DNA of 64,000 nucleotides from Scilla litardierei (GCA_030789695.1 CM061141.1:168337079-168401078), one strand, 5' to 3'. Positions 10,809-23,805 are shown, counted from the first letter of the stretch. The notes: generated from the sequence alone by a model not told the origin. Numbers and translations are program-made.

Positions 10809-11030
10809 GGCTAGGAAGGTAGATTCACCCCACATTTTTTCACACTTTTCCACCATTAGCGAGGTTGTTGTCTCACACTTTATTTTTTTTTACCGATCAA
10901 ACTTGCAAATGTAGAACGACTTGTCCCTGTGATCCGACCCGGTACTCACCGGTTATAAATTTATATTGCATTGACGCTCCTACGCTTGGGAGTGGAAGGC
11001 ATGCTCCTTGCGCGTTTTCCGGTTCAATCA
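10804..11030 (+). repeat. Athila-like LTR, left copy, second part
   Basis: This continues the LTR interrupted at 985; the same sequence is uninterrupted at about 15146-15370. It ends in CAATCA at 11030, two bases before a tRNA-Asp-type primer binding site. The right copy ends in the same CAATCA at 15370, which fixes the LTR end. Confidence 0.85.
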
Positions 11031-11032
11031 AT

Positions 11033-11050
11033 TGGCGCCATTGACAGGGA
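11033..11050 (+). other. Primer binding site, tRNA-Asp type
   Basis: TGGCGCCATTGACAGGGA matches the Athila-type primer site at 15 of 18 positions as I recall it, and starts two bases after the LTR. This supports the Athila assignment and plus-strand orientation. Confidence 0.75.
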
Positions 11051-11241
11051 CAACGGTTTCTACTACTTGCATTTGTTGATTGATTTTGAAAGTTGTAGTG
11101 TGATACTTCTATCTCTTAGTGTTGTGTCTTTACATTTTATTTATTTTCCACTTATTGAGTCGTTTGGTTGTTTATTTTCATTTTCTTGAGAAATTTTTTT
11201 TACAACTAATTGGCATCATCTTCAGATTTTTTTTCGACATT

Positions 11242-12411
11242 GATTTGGAGGATATCCCACTCCTGCCATACTTTCTTGGTTCGGAGTGGGAGAACCCTCA
11301 TTTACATATGAAAAAGTTTGAAGAGTGGATGTATTCTTGTCTTGGTGGGAATATTTGTGATGTTTGCATATATTTTAGATTCTTTCCATATTCCTTGCAA
11401 GATAATGTTAGATTGTGGTTTGATTCATTGTCTCTCGACTCACGTTTTACTTGGTTGTCATTTCAGGCTGAATTTCTCCGAGTGTTTTTGCCTATTTTCT
11501 TGGAGCAGGTACAGGGGCGGCAGGCCATGGAGCAGCATATAGCGAGCTTTACCCAAGCTGATGGAGATGCCTACCATCAGGCTTGACAGAGATTCGGTGA
11601 TTTGATGTTGGCGCACCCACACCATTGTTTCCACTAGGATCATATCCTGCAGATATTTTATACATGATTATCGCCATCTAGGCGAGATTTCGTGCAGATG
11701 AGCTGCGGTGGGGAATTCTTTAATTATTCGACCGAGGATTCATGGTGTTACCTGAGGGACCTGGCAGAGTATGAGGACACAATCCAGCAGGTTCCGGTGC
11801 AGTCTGAGGAGCCAGTTATAGGCTCATTCCAATACGACCCTATGGAATACCAAGAGAAAACTATGAAGAGGGTACATTGGGGCCGAGTAAAGGAATTTGA
11901 GCATATACATTTGGATGAGCCGGAGGAGATGGATAATGGGGTGAGTGTTGACCATGTTGAGGACACGATGCATTTTTATATTGGTGGTGATGTTGTGGTG
12001 GATGCATGTGAAGGCACGAGCTATATGGATGATATTGGAGGGCCTGATTTTTGTTTCCCATATACTACATCCACCCATTTTGAGGTGTACGAGTGTATGG
12101 GACGGACTGCTGAGATGTCTTTCTTTGATGATGATGAGGATGATTTGGACGAGGGAGTGAGTTTACAGACCATGAAGGACCCCGAGCCAGACCTTCCTCC
12201 TATTTCAGTGTAGCAGGTCTTATACCCTTCACCTCAGGATACGCACCATGCCATCATTCATGGAGATTTTCAGGATACACTTCATAGTCTGGGGAGGTCT
12301 ACAGAGCCTACACTTTCTGATAGCGAGGACGATTGCGAGATGGTTTACGGTGAGCCTGAGCCGTCGTCTCCTCCAGATTCTCTTCTGCAGCCGCTTCCCC
12401 CCTCCTCCTGA
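11242..12411 (+). pseudogene. gag: Athila-like gag pseudogene with acidic C-terminal extension
   Basis: One reading frame stays recognisable for about 390 codons. The first part has the Gag core of this family (HMKKFEEWMYS, RFFPYSLQDNVRLWFDSL, FQAEFLRVFLP). A later piece (CGGEFFNYSTEDSW, RDLAEYED) matches the region after the core. Four in-frame stops break it: TGA 11584-11586, TAG 11635-11637, TGA 11665-11667 and TAG 12211-12213. Past the core the frame is rich in Asp and Glu (FFDDDEDDLDEG, SDSEDDCEMVYGEPEP) and ends with a Pro-rich tail; I do not recognise a domain there. No CCHC knuckle is visible. It should be inactive. Confidence 0.75.
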
Positions 12412-12906
12412 GGCAGGGTATCATGCCACACCTAGCACCATTATTCAGGGAAGTTTCCACCATATCATGCCTTGCATTTTGAATCCCAATTTGCACTTCC
12501 GCATATTTTTGATTCAGTCGTCGTTTACATTTAAATTCTTTTTCTGACGACCATTTAGGAATGCTTTTGTTGCAGGGCCTGAAGACATGGCTTGGATTGA
12601 TGCAGCTCATCTCCCACATGATACCTACTATCCAAAGGGGACGCTGGGAGTTGCATTGCTGGAATCCAAGGAGGCCGGTGGAGGCCTAGCTCCAAAGCAG
12701 CTGGCGGAGGAGCAAAAGGAGCTGATAGATCAACTTCCTCCACCGTCATATATTCGAGATCCGCCTTTTTCCACGGTGTGTTCTTTCCAATAGTGTAAAT
12801 AATAAATGTTTTATTTTAGTGCTTTCGTATGCTTTTCTTTTCTTGTCTAGGATTTTTTGCCGAGATCTAATACTCTCCCAACATTAAGGACAATGTTTAT
12901 TTTAAG

Positions 12907-12918
12907 TTGAGGGGAGAG
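12907..12918 (+). other. Polypurine tract of Athila-like element
   Basis: TTGAGGGGAGAG stands directly before the 3' LTR start TGTTAG. Confidence 0.85.
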
Positions 12919-15370
12919 TGTTAGAATCTTTAGGATTGTTAGGATTTTGATATTAGCTTAAATTTTTTTGAGATACCTCCATTTTGCCATCACCCATTGC
13001 TCTTTATTGCATATCATATTTTTCCTCCTCGTCCCTACGCCGCTAGCTTTATGCATAGTCCCTACATGCTTAATGTCATGCAATCTTTTCGGATTATTAT
13101 TTTGGTATCACCTTCTTCGATGTTTGATTGGCACATTTTAATTTCTTTTCCATTTTGGATTCAAATGCTAATATGCGATGTATGAAGCTATTTTATACAT
13201 CGTGATATCTCTTTGAAATAATTTGGGAATAGTTTGGTGTAAGTGATTGCATGTTTTGGGATGAATGGCTTAGTTTTTAATTGGATTGGGTGTGGCCATA
13301 TGGTGCATGTTTTGTTTTCCTCCTAAGGAGTGGGTGGATGAGTTGATAACTTGTGTTGAGAATGAAAAAGAGAGCTAATATAAGTGAATGTTTCTTTCTA
13401 ATCAAATCGAGTAGCCGGTGTCCCATGAAACATTGGGGAGGACGCCAAAGATGAGATTTAGGGGATCATTCCATCCCTTTTCCTATATAGCGTTATCGCG
13501 TGTATGCAAAGGTGGTGGTGTTTGCATTTCATAGCATTATTGCGTGAATGCAAAACATAAAACATAAACATACTTAGACAAAAAGAATACAAAAAGGGAG
13601 AAAAGAAAAGAAAAAGAAAAAATAAATGAATAAATGAAAAAATAAGCAACATGAGCGATGCAATCTCATCTTCCACTACTTAGAGGAATTTCTTTTGTTT
13701 TGGCCATTTCCATGAAAATTAGAAACTTTGTCATTTGTGATATATCACAAAGAATGTGATACAGTGCTTATTTCCTTACTTTTCTTGGAATTGGATTGAG
13801 GAGAATGTCATTTGTTGTTTACTTTCATACATTGGGTATATTGTCTTTGAAATCACTTGAAAATAATATTTTTGGCATGTCATGACGATATCTTAAGTTT
13901 GGTGCATGTTTTCAATTTAATCCGAATTTATCGCATATTTTGCCATGGAATAGCAAAGAGTTAGTTGGGAGGTGTGATTCGGGATATAAATTGCATTTTC
14001 TCCTCCAATTCTGGGCATTTTATGTGTATATCATGTTAATATTGGCTTTGATACGTGCGTATTCGAGATATTGTATAATATTTAAGCCTACTCTCCTTTT
14101 ATACATAAAATGTGGTTTTTATGGATTAACCCAAGCTCCTCTTATTTTTCAGGTACTTCTTGGATTTTTCTGAATTTTCTGGAGTTTTTCCAGATTTTTT
14201 TGAAACTTGGTGCTATTTTTCGGGAATTTTGGAAGCAAGAAAGGCTATTTTGGGGATTTATTAAAAAAATAATTAAAATAATTAACCTAGTGGCCGGCCC
14301 GCTCTCAACTGCGGCTGAGCGGGCCACTTTTCTTATTTTAAAAAAAGTGAGCACGCCCCCTGGGGGGCGGGCACGCGCAGCGCGCGTGCCTGCGCCCAAG
14401 CAGCGGGCGCCCCTGCGCCCAACCCACAATGCCTTTAGAGGGGGTTTTGGGCGGAGTTTTGGCAGGTTTGGGTCTGTTTTTCAACCCAGTTTGCCCCTTT
14501 GGCAGACCCGAAGTGCTGGGTGGCGATCTTATTGGTTTTACGGGCTGAAAACAGCCCTATTCTTCTTCCTACAAAAATTCTAGGGCTTGGGGGAGGTTGA
14601 TGAAGCTTGAGGAGCTTGGATGGGCACTTGAGAGTGGGAGATCTCATCTTGGAGTGACCCTTGGGTGAAAATTTTCTATTCTCTTGTGTATTTTGATTTA
14701 GCTTTTGTGTTGTAATTGGATGATAGTTTTGAGTAAAAACTTATCTTTTTCATCATGAATTTCTAAATCTTGCTTGTGTGGTTGTGTTGTGCTTGTTGTT
14801 GTTGTTGGATTGTGAATTTAATCTCTAGCATGATTTTAATCTCTAATTTGTGAATGATACTATGAGTTAGGGTTGTTTATTAGAACCCCTAGTGGGAAAT
14901 CCAAAGAAATGCTCATCCTAGTGGACCCTCTCTATTGTGGTTAATGTTGATTACTCTTGAGTTTCATTCATTACTTATTGCTTCCCACATGGTCGATGAA
15001 ATGTCGCATCCTCCGATTGATCGTCCCTTAGCCGGGAGATCAACTGAGTTATATTTGGGATGAATCCCCACGCCCATGACCTCACTCACATACACACCAC
15101 ATGAGTCCTCCTCGTTGCTTGCCGATTCGGCTCCCACCCTTAGTGCGTAGGCTAGGAAGGTAGATTCACCCCACATTTTCTCACACTTTTCCACCATTAG
15201 CGAGGCGGTTGTCTCACTCTTTATTTTTCTTTACCAATCAAACTTGTGAATGTAGAACGATTTGTCCCTGTGATCCGACCCGGTACTCACCGGTTATAAA
15301 TTTATATTGCAGTGACGCTCCTATGCTTGGGAGTGGAGGCGTGCTCCTTGCGCGTTTTTTGGTTCAATCA
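12919..15370 (+). repeat. Athila-like 3' LTR (complete, 2452 bp)
   Basis: It runs from TGTTAGAATC to CAATCA. The second half matches 1-985 plus 10804-11030 and shows that LTR without the gypsy insertion. It includes a GC-rich hairpin at 14296-14325 (9-bp stem GGCCCGCTC, 12-base loop) which is broken in the left LTR. The left LTR start lies outside the window, so the target duplication cannot be read. Confidence 0.88.
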
Positions 15371-15993
15371 TACCACACTCATACAATAGCCATACGTGAA
15401 CCTGCTACATTTATAGCATAGACGTATTTACACATGTACAAGCACAAACACCAAGACACATCAGTAACATACATACATAGATACATACATACAAGTATAC
15501 ATTCATACAGCTATATATATGTATCACTCATATGTTTTTATACATATCATCATAACAAATGCACATAAAACAAGAGATATGCATAACGAACGCACAGATA
15601 GATACATCTACGCATACCAATATACTCTATCTATGTATACATACAAACATCCTTACGTATGCTTATTTATAAAAACTACACATACTTCCATATAGAACCT
15701 TACATTTGCAACATATTGCACACATATAGAACTAATCATACCAACCCATGAATACATACCAACTGCACCTATGTACATAACAGTGTATGTCGTAGAACGT
15801 CACCATAGGTGACAATCTATCCACTTGGAACCAGGTTCTTACTTAGCCTTCTATATGTTTGGCTATATACTAATAATTTCTCAGTCTAGTCTCTAAGGCC
15901 ACTACCCACCTTAAGGCATGACTATTCTCTATGGAGCATTACCCGCACGACCTTATGCACGCCGTAGTGTGTTGACCTGCATGGGCCGTCAAA
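15371..15993. other. Unassigned ATAC-rich DNA
   Basis: No gene is visible. It is rich in ACATAC and CATAGATAC tracts (densest at 15463-15500). At its right end a 14-base box (15974-15987) equals the box beside the gypsy 5' LTR, so at least the last part is probably the leader of a minus-strand element whose LTR starts at 15994. Confidence 0.5.
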
Positions 15994-18124
15994 TGTAACG
16001 TTCCGCTTCCCATGATACTCGGGAAGTACGAATCCATCCCACGTATCCCTAGAGATGCGAGTGTTAAAAACAAAGAGAAGAAAGAGAGTCTACAAGAAGA
16101 ATAATGTTGGTCACTGCGCACATGCTGGAAAGTACAAGTAATGCTCCAACACAGAAAATAAGAGACAATCATATACAAGTCCAACATTCTTTATTATTAA
16201 AACAAAGGTACCTCTTTATTTACATCATCTCATCCTCAAATACAAAAGTGAAAAACAGAAGAAATCCTAGATAACTCCCAAAAGACATAATGATCCACAC
16301 CAATACAACTCACGCCCTAGACTAGCCTGAGAACCAACTGAAGAGGATGCCCTCTGAGGATTCCTTCTCTACCACGAACTGAAAGCTAACTCCTGAGTCA
16401 GGCCTGATCTGGCTGTACTGCTTTGAAACCTGGAAAAAGTAAATGTGACACATCAACACGTGACCCAGTAGGAAATCCTAACATCCCTAGGCATGGTCTA
16501 GTTTTAGAACTGTTCTTCCTAACTAGGGTCTGGTCACTTAACTATAAACAGGTCTACTTTATGCATAAGGAACAAGTACTGTAAATAAGGTCTATTGAAT
16601 TAACATGCAGGGTAAGTAAACAACATCACATGCAGATATTGAAAAGTAAGAGTTACAGAATTAAATAAGCGTGAAGTAAAGGCAGACAATCACAGATATG
16701 CACAAGATGCATATGAATGGTTATGAATACAAATGCAACACCTAAGGGATCCCATCTATGCCAGAGTGCTACACTGTGACTCAAGGATTCAAGAAGTGGC
16801 TCCCATGGATTCAGGAGGTGGCCCCGGCATTTTCGTGGCACGCAGATATATGTAGCACGTAGGTCCATGTCGTCTATCATACCACACATAGATTCAAGAG
16901 GTGGCCCCATGGATTCAGGAGGTGGCATCCGGCATTTTCGTGGCACGCTGATCCATGTGGTACATTGGTTTATGTTGTGTTAATTTCTGTTAAGCTACCC
17001 TTATTTTCATGGCAAATTTCACATACACTATAACATCTCGTGTTTCCAATTAACGTATAACTCGATCATTCTTAATATGAAACACATCATGGTATGGAAG
17101 CATCTTGTCATAAAGTATGCTAATATGAGAATAAAGAGAATAACATGGCATTTGTGTGACATAGTACAAGCATAACATTACATCCATAAGCATGAACTAT
17201 TCTTATAACATAATTTACCACAACATTACATCAATAAGCATGAGCTATTCTCATAACATAATTTACTACATGGATAACAACATTACATCCATAAGCATGA
17301 ATATCACCATGCTTAGCACCATTAATTTCACAAACTTTAGCATGATATTTATTCGACAACTACAGAATTCTGTTTTGAATAGTCTTAAAGAGCTATCTAA
17401 GGTCATAATCTGGTTTAGTGATGAACATAAAAATTGTAGATGCTTAAGTTCTGTTTCCAAATTATCTAAGATTGTGTCATTTGGGGGTATGTAGAGAGAG
17501 TTATGAAATTTTTCCAACAATGTATCAGAATCTGTCTAAAACTGACATCATGGTAAATTCGTCTGTTTACACATTCTTACAGTCAAAACTAGGATCTGCT
17601 TCCTTCTAGAGAGTTGTAATTAACTTCACTTTCCAAAACATCTTAATTCATCCCATTTGAAGGTCTACATTAGTAGATATGAATTTTTGAATCTACAGGA
17701 CAGAGCTGAAAATTTTACAGCATATCATTAACATAGCTATTATAGCATATTGACTGACTAACGTGAAGCTACTGTCATAATACCATTGCCATCCTAATAA
17801 TTTGACATGATAATGATGTTAAATTTAAGAAAGGAATAATAATGGCAACATGGTCTACACTAATATGGGATGTTACATGGTATATTTCGGCAAAACTGTG
17901 CATACTTCCACTAAATAAAACATTACATCATAAGCATGCATACTAAACTTAACATATTACATGGTACATTATTAGCATGGGGCTTGAACTACAATTCTAC
18001 ATCAAATTCCAACTTAAAATTAACTAGGTGATGAAACTCTAAAACCACAATCCTGAAACTACATCCTAACTAGGATGTTAGAACTCCAACCTCAAATATC
18101 TCCTTATTTTCTTTGGCCCTTCTT
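15994..18124 (-). repeat. LTR-like fragment of a diverged gypsy relative
   Basis: It begins TGTAACGTTCCGCTTCCC on the plus strand, resembling the TGTCACGCCCCGCTTCCC start of the gypsy LTR at 986. The conserved leader box stands just outside it, as in the intact element. A possible end is TGTTACA at 17871-17877; the following 247 bp up to the Sirevirus-like LTR may belong to it or to older flank. A GATTCAAGAGGTGG / GGCATTTTCGTGGCACG unit is tandemly duplicated at 16785-16970. No coding region. Confidence 0.5.
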
Positions 18125-19786
18125 GGATGGGAAATCGAATCCCACCCATAAGTAGTTTTTGATGATGAGCACACCAAATAATGTTAGTATACTAATGACA
18201 CTATCTAAAGTGTGCAGGTTGTGAGATCAATAATATAAGCTTTACGCATACTTCGAAGAAGCTCAACCACACTCAAAAGATGAAGACAATTCGATAGCTC
18301 TACATCAAGCACAAATGAAGCTCATGGAACATGCTCAAGCTTAATCAAAGAGGAGCTCAAATTCAAAATGAAGCGCGTATCTACATCAATATCTGATCGG
18401 CTTCAGAAGTCTTTGTTTAAGTTTAAGTGTGTGAGTTAGTATTTTAGGAATATGTCAAAGCCAAGTTTTATTGCACACACACAAAACATTTTTGAAACAA
18501 AGTTTTTCAAACTCGTTGAGAGCATAGCTATTTGATTTAACTTCGTAGTCAATCTCCAAACACCCAGGAATTGATTACTTATCCGTTAGCTGAGCTTCAG
18601 TAAAAAATATGCTCTGGGAGTCGACTACCAAAGGAGGGAGTCGACTACCAGCTGTGAGCAGAATTTTCAATGAAAACTCACTGGGAGTGGACTATCTCCC
18701 TTGGGAGTCGACTACCAACTGCATTTTTGACTTCCTGATCTTGCTCCCTTGATTCACTCATTTCCTTGATTGATGGGCTGAAGTCAAATGTTTTTTGAAT
18801 TTCGAATTTATTCTTGAAACTATATAATTAGATCCTCTTAAGGACATTTCTAAATACCCAATTCTCTATTATCTTTTATGCTATAGCTATACTCTTGAAA
18901 TTCTCAATCGCTCTAAATCGCTCTCATCGTTGTAGCCAAATTCTGATTTAATTTTCTGATCTCACTTTTTATCAGAAATTCGTTCGAGATCTATATTATT
19001 TTTTGGCCATTGAAGATCGTTTTTCAAAATCCTTACTTTTGATTTAATATTCTTCAAAGGATTTTTGAAAACAGAAGCATCTAGATCACAACGAATTAAA
19101 TTATATTCTTTGTGTGATCTAAGATCTTATAAAATTCTTTTAAGCCACATAAGCACATTTGCAATATTATCTCAGCTATAGAATTTTGCTGGGTGTAAAC
19201 CAATCTCCACCAAATATTTTGGTGAATTGGATCTTGTTTTTATTTGGATTCCCTTTATGGTCAGGGTTGTGAAAATCCTAGTCAAGGCTAGGTGGTTGGA
19301 AATCCTAGTAAGGATACTAGGTCGTTGGAAATCCCAACGAGTGAAGTTAGTTAATTGTATTGCTAAGGCAATAGTGGTTTGAATCTCGTACCGGATTGGT
19401 CGGGGACTGGACGTACCCAGGTTGCAGGGAACCAGGATAAAAATCTCTTGTCTTTGCGTGCTTTCTACGTTTGTTTATTTATTTGTGCAAGAAATTTTTT
19501 TGTTAATATATCATCTTTGTAACTCTTTATTAATATATTGCAAAGTTCATCTTTTTATTTCCGCTATTTAAATATATCTCTGATTGTAATCATTGTAATT
19601 AATCTCTTTATTTGTTTAAGATTATCTTGTTGATTAAGAACCAAGCATAGATCACTCTACTTGGTTTTTTAGGCAACATTGGAAGGGAATTATTGTGTTA
19701 TAATTATTAAACGAAAAAGTTTTATAATTTATACAACACTATTCAACCCACCTTCTAGTGTCGTTTTCCATCCATAGGATCCAACG
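18125..19786 (+). repeat. Sirevirus-like 5' LTR
   Basis: It shares its first ~540 bp with 23821-24363 (GGAAATCGAATCCCACCC near the start). It ends shortly before the primer site; the exact end is blurred by mutation. It carries GGGAGTCGACTACC motifs at about 18617, 18636 and 18702, with a variant at about 18680. Confidence 0.75.
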
Positions 19787-19788
19787 TT

Positions 19789-19800
19789 TGGTATCAGAGC
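19789..19800 (+). other. Primer binding site, initiator Met tRNA
   Basis: TGGTATCAGAGC, the standard plant copia primer site, stands 15 bases before the gag ATG. Confidence 0.9.
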
Positions 19801-19814
19801 AGGTCTAAAAGACA

Positions 19815-21332
19815 ATGGCATCAACATCTTTTCACTCCGAAGGACTCAACACAATGTGACGACCATTGTTCAATGGAAAAAAATACGCAAGCTGAAAGAT
19901 ACGCACGAAGACTCATCTAGAGTCACCGGATATTGAGGCATGGATCATCAGCAAGTATCCATACAAAGCACCTACTGAAGTTGACATCGAAATATGGTCC
20001 GCTGATGAAAAGAAGAAAGCCAATCTCAACGCCAAAGCCAATGAACACACTATTCTGTGTTGTAATAGGTCATGAGTTCAATGGCGTCTTCCAATGTGAG
20101 ACGGCACATCATATCTGACATACTCTTCAGGTAAGTCACGAAGGAACCGAGAAGTTAAAAGAATATTGAATTAAAGTTTTACATTCTAAATTTGAATCTT
20201 TAAGATGGAAGAAGGAGAGAGTATTACCGAGGTGAATACTCGTTTTACTGACATAACAAATGAGCTTGCATGTCTATGCAAGAAGTTATCTGAGTATGAT
20301 CAGGTAATGAAGATATTGAGATCGCTCAAACCCGAATGGAAAGGAAAGACGACGACCATTCGAGAAGCTCATAACGTTAGAGACCTCACCGTTGAAGAAT
20401 TGATGGAAAATCTCATGGCATATGAGATTGAGCTTGAGGAAGACAAGAACATATAGGAGAAACCAAAGAAAAAAGAACCTAGCGTTCAACATCAACGATG
20501 AAGACTCCGACTTTATCGACAAAGAAGATCATATTGCCTTCATCTCAAAGAACTTCAATAACTTCATGAAAAGTAAGTATGGTAGAAGATCTTTTCGTTC
20601 CACTAATAAAATTATTTGCTTTGGTTGTAACAAATCAGGACATGTAAAAAGGGACTGCCCATTGGAGAAGAACAACAGAAACGCCAAAGACCGTGGCAAA
20701 AGCAGAGAGAACAATGAAAGAAAGAATGATAGAAGAAACAAGACTTGGCGGCCAAGGAAGGAAGCCTATGCATCCTTCGATCAAAGTGATGATTTTACCT
20801 TCGACGAATCATCATAAGATGACAAAGAAGAGAGAAGGGAAATTGGTCATATGTGTTTCCTAGCTTCCACGTCATCACAAGTAAGTTCATTGCATGATTC
20901 ATCATCAAGTGATGATGAAGACATGGATTATAAAGGAGCATATAAGGAGCTTTGCTCAATGCATGAAAAGCTCATTAAAGAACACAAAAAACATTGAGAT
21001 TAGTTAAGAAGAATGCAAAAGATAAAGAGGAACTTCTTAATGAAAATATTACAGTAAAAGAAATGAATGAACTATTAGAAAAATACATGCATTCCATGAA
21101 AGAGAAAATTAAGGGGTTGGATAATCTTCTCGTGTCTATTAAAGACAAATATGATTCTACGATGAAGATTGTCGAAAACTTCAATAAAGGGAAAGGAAAG
21201 TTAAATAGTTTAATAAATAGTCAAAAAGCATCATCTAGCAAAACCGAACCTGGTTATGATTCTAATCATGCCAAGAAAAGGATTAAGCATACTAGGATGC
21301 ATCATGCTAACCCAAATTTTTTGAGCATATGA
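19815..21332 (+). pseudogene. gag: Copia-type gag pseudogene with CCHC knuckle
   Basis: It starts MASTSFHSEG followed by a broken RPxLFNGKKYA, the usual copia Gag opening. A clear Gag core lies at 20205-20456 (ITEVNTRFTDITNEL, ILRSLKPEWKGKTTTIREA). A CCHC knuckle C-x2-C-x4-H-x4-C is at 20617-20658, followed by a Lys/Arg/Asn-rich stretch and an acidic Ser-rich part. The C-terminal coiled-coil region (20994-21332) is in another frame after a shift near 20990. At least one early stop (TGA near 19857) and several frameshifts make it non-functional. The Ser/Asp stretch after the knuckle and the coiled coil are Sirevirus-like. Confidence 0.8.
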
Positions 21333-22112
21333 GTTCCCAAGAATTTGACGGATCAAAAGCGACAAAGGTACGCAATCGATTTTTTTCAAAAAGTTCCCTT
21401 TGGACTCAATGCATAAAGAGTACCACAAACGATCATATTTTTCAGGTACTCTAAACCAATGAGGATGAACACAAATTATTTGAACGCTTTGCGAGAAGAA
21501 TAAAATTGCTTCGCAAAAAAACTTAATCATATGAATGATTAAATATTTGTTTAAATTTTTTTCTTCATATGAATGCTTATATATGTTGCTCGTGAAGGAT
21601 TTTGGTCAAACAATCAAACCAGCATGTCAAAAATCCCTCAGGATAATAAAACTACTCAACCCAGGAGGGTGTCGTCTACCATCTCAGGGAGTCGACTACT
21701 AGAGTTCTAAGCCGAAATCTGTATTTGATTGCTTCATTTTTTGACTAACTCCTATTGGGTTTTGTTGAGCATATTGGGTTCATAACCAAGGAATGACTTA
21801 AACCCACTAAAGGGAATTGATCCTAGCCCTTCATACTGATGATCCAAAGGCTATTATTCATCACTTCCTTTCATCTCAAAATTTTAAAACCCCTCAACCC
21901 AAGCCCTAGATAGCCGACTACCCCCATTGAGTTCATCCCCGTGAAATTTTTGTGGTTCTTGCTCTCTCTTCCTAGGAGCTCTCATTCTATCACCTCCCTT
22001 CTAAGAAAACTTCAACATTAAGGTATAATCGTTATTCACTCTCTTGAATTCTTCATATTATTTCTTTGAAATTTTCTATATCATCTTCAAATATTTCAGT
22101 TTTACTATCATT
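21333..22112 (+). other. Non-coding spacer with LTR-like motif between gag and ORF2
   Basis: No frame is supported. It contains two degenerate copies of the LTR motif GGGAGTCGACTACC (about 21665-21705) and a pyrimidine-rich tract (21955-22000). Promoter function for ORF2 is possible but unproven. Confidence 0.4.
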
Positions 22113-23285
22113 ATGCCTATTACGAAAGTAGTTGCTGGAAAGAGGAGGAAGATCAATGAATCTTCTCTAAGTGAAAAAAAATCATTGAACCCAATCTCTT
22201 AAGTCTACTAACTATGATAAGTTTCTCAACATAACCAAAAGACTAATTCTCCATGAGAGATTAGTTAAAATTGAGGATGTAAAGAACTATGGAATTGATA
22301 GTATCCTAGAAGTCCAAAATTTGTCAAATCTGTTTTCCTCGAATAACATGTATTAGTTTATCCAAGAATTATTCATTTATTCTATGCAAACATGGACCCT
22401 GATCTTGCTAAATCTCGTTTCATCACTAAAGTTCTTGACAACAAACTTGCAATCACTGTCAAATCCTTAGGTCAAGCTTTAGGGATTCAATATACATGGA
22501 AGTTGTTAGATGAGATCGAAATGATCGATGGAAATGTGTTGGATAAATTGTACTTGCCCGGGAAAAATTTTCCTCACTAAATTACTTGTTAGAGATCTTC
22601 GCTATCCTGGCAGAATTTTGGCAAATATTTTATCATACAATATTACCCAAAAGTCTGGCAGTCACTCTGTTTTGTCTTAAAAGCAAGCTAAGTGTATTTG
22701 CGCTATGCTTGGTAATATCAAAGTTAATTGGGCCAAAATAATCATGGACTCAATTCTTCAACCTGCTGCTTCTTCTAGACTTTCATCTCCTTTGGATCAT
22801 GGTCACTTCTTAACCATTCTCTTTAATGCGTATGACATTCCATTGGATAATGAGTCTGAGGTTCTGGAACCCGCCCTTATGTTTGATGCTCGTGTATTTG
22901 GCCGAATGGGTCTTCATCGAGATCTCGATCAAAACATTCTAGAAGAGAAGCTAGTTGGTGAAGCTAGCTCCACCTCGGAGAAACGGAAAGGTAAGAAACC
23001 TATTGTTGTTGATTCAAATGAAGAAGAGGAAGAAAGTGAAGGAGAAGAAGAAGTGCCACCAGAGGAAGTGCCTGATTAATCATTAAGCTTCAAGGCATAC
23101 TCTTAAAGAAAATTGAGAATCTGAAGATTTCTCAAGATAGAGGCTTTGAAGAGCTCAACCAAAAGGTAGCAAACTTGAAGGACTTTGTGGCTAGAAACAA
23201 CGAGATGACTGAGAAGACACTTGCAATGATCCTTGACGAGATCAAGGAGCTAAAGAATAAGAAGAAGAATGGTGGTTCTTATTAA
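22113..23285 (+). pseudogene. ORF2: 'putative plant transposon protein'-type pseudogene
   Basis: The pieces resemble a family widespread in plant genomes, annotated as putative plant transposon protein (Pfam PF20167 as I recall). It opens with a basic stretch (MPITKVVAGKRRKIN), then PRIIHLFYANMDPDL, TVKSLGQALGIQY, VRDLRYPGRILANILSYN and LDHGHFLTILFNAYDIPL. An acidic linker (near 23010-23075) and a coiled coil (23085-23280, NLKDFVARNNEMTEKTL) follow. Frame changes near 22170, 22345 and 22575 and a stop at about 22678 break it. The family's biochemical role is unknown to me. Confidence 0.6.
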
Positions 23286-23805
23286 GTATCTTTGTTAAAT
23301 TTTAAACAGTGCTCTTTTAAACAATGACTTGGTTTTGTAATATTTTTACCATGTTGTGATGGATTCAGACTTGTGGTATCAACTCTAGTAGTTGATGCAA
23401 TGCTTATGATTATCGTAGGGTATGTTTTAAACATTGATATATCTCTTATGAAATTTTCATGTCATAATATATATCTTGAACTACTAACTCTTTTTGCAGA
23501 TATATTCGGTTGAATTTTTTCTCCTACACATGATAAAATGCTTGGATTGATTGTTGAATTTGCTTGATCGTTAATTATATTCAATATATTGTGATACTAT
23601 CATAATGTCATTCTTTTTGATTGATGACAGGGGGAGAAAATTGGTGAATGCAAAACATGAAAATGAATAATTGTTATTGCTAACCGGTTTTGATACAGGG
23701 GGAGTATGAGTATATCAAACTTCATCTAAGCAATGGGAGTAAGTTATCTTACTTGTTCTTTTATTATGCTATTATTCATTTTATTTTTCATATGGGTGTC
23801 ATCAT

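Larger units (their letters stand above)
11031..12918 (+). mobile_element. Internal region of an Athila-like element without pol
   Basis: Only about 1.9 kb lies between the two LTRs. It holds a primer site, a broken gag-like frame and a polypurine tract, but no protease, RT, RNase H or integrase. Autonomous Athila elements have several more kilobases here. This copy is either non-autonomous by descent or internally deleted. Confidence 0.8.

Noticed and set aside
11692..12213. A separate gene of 173 codons between the Athila LTRs
   Set aside because: It is in the same frame as the gag core upstream, separated only by three stops, so it is the rest of one broken gag frame.
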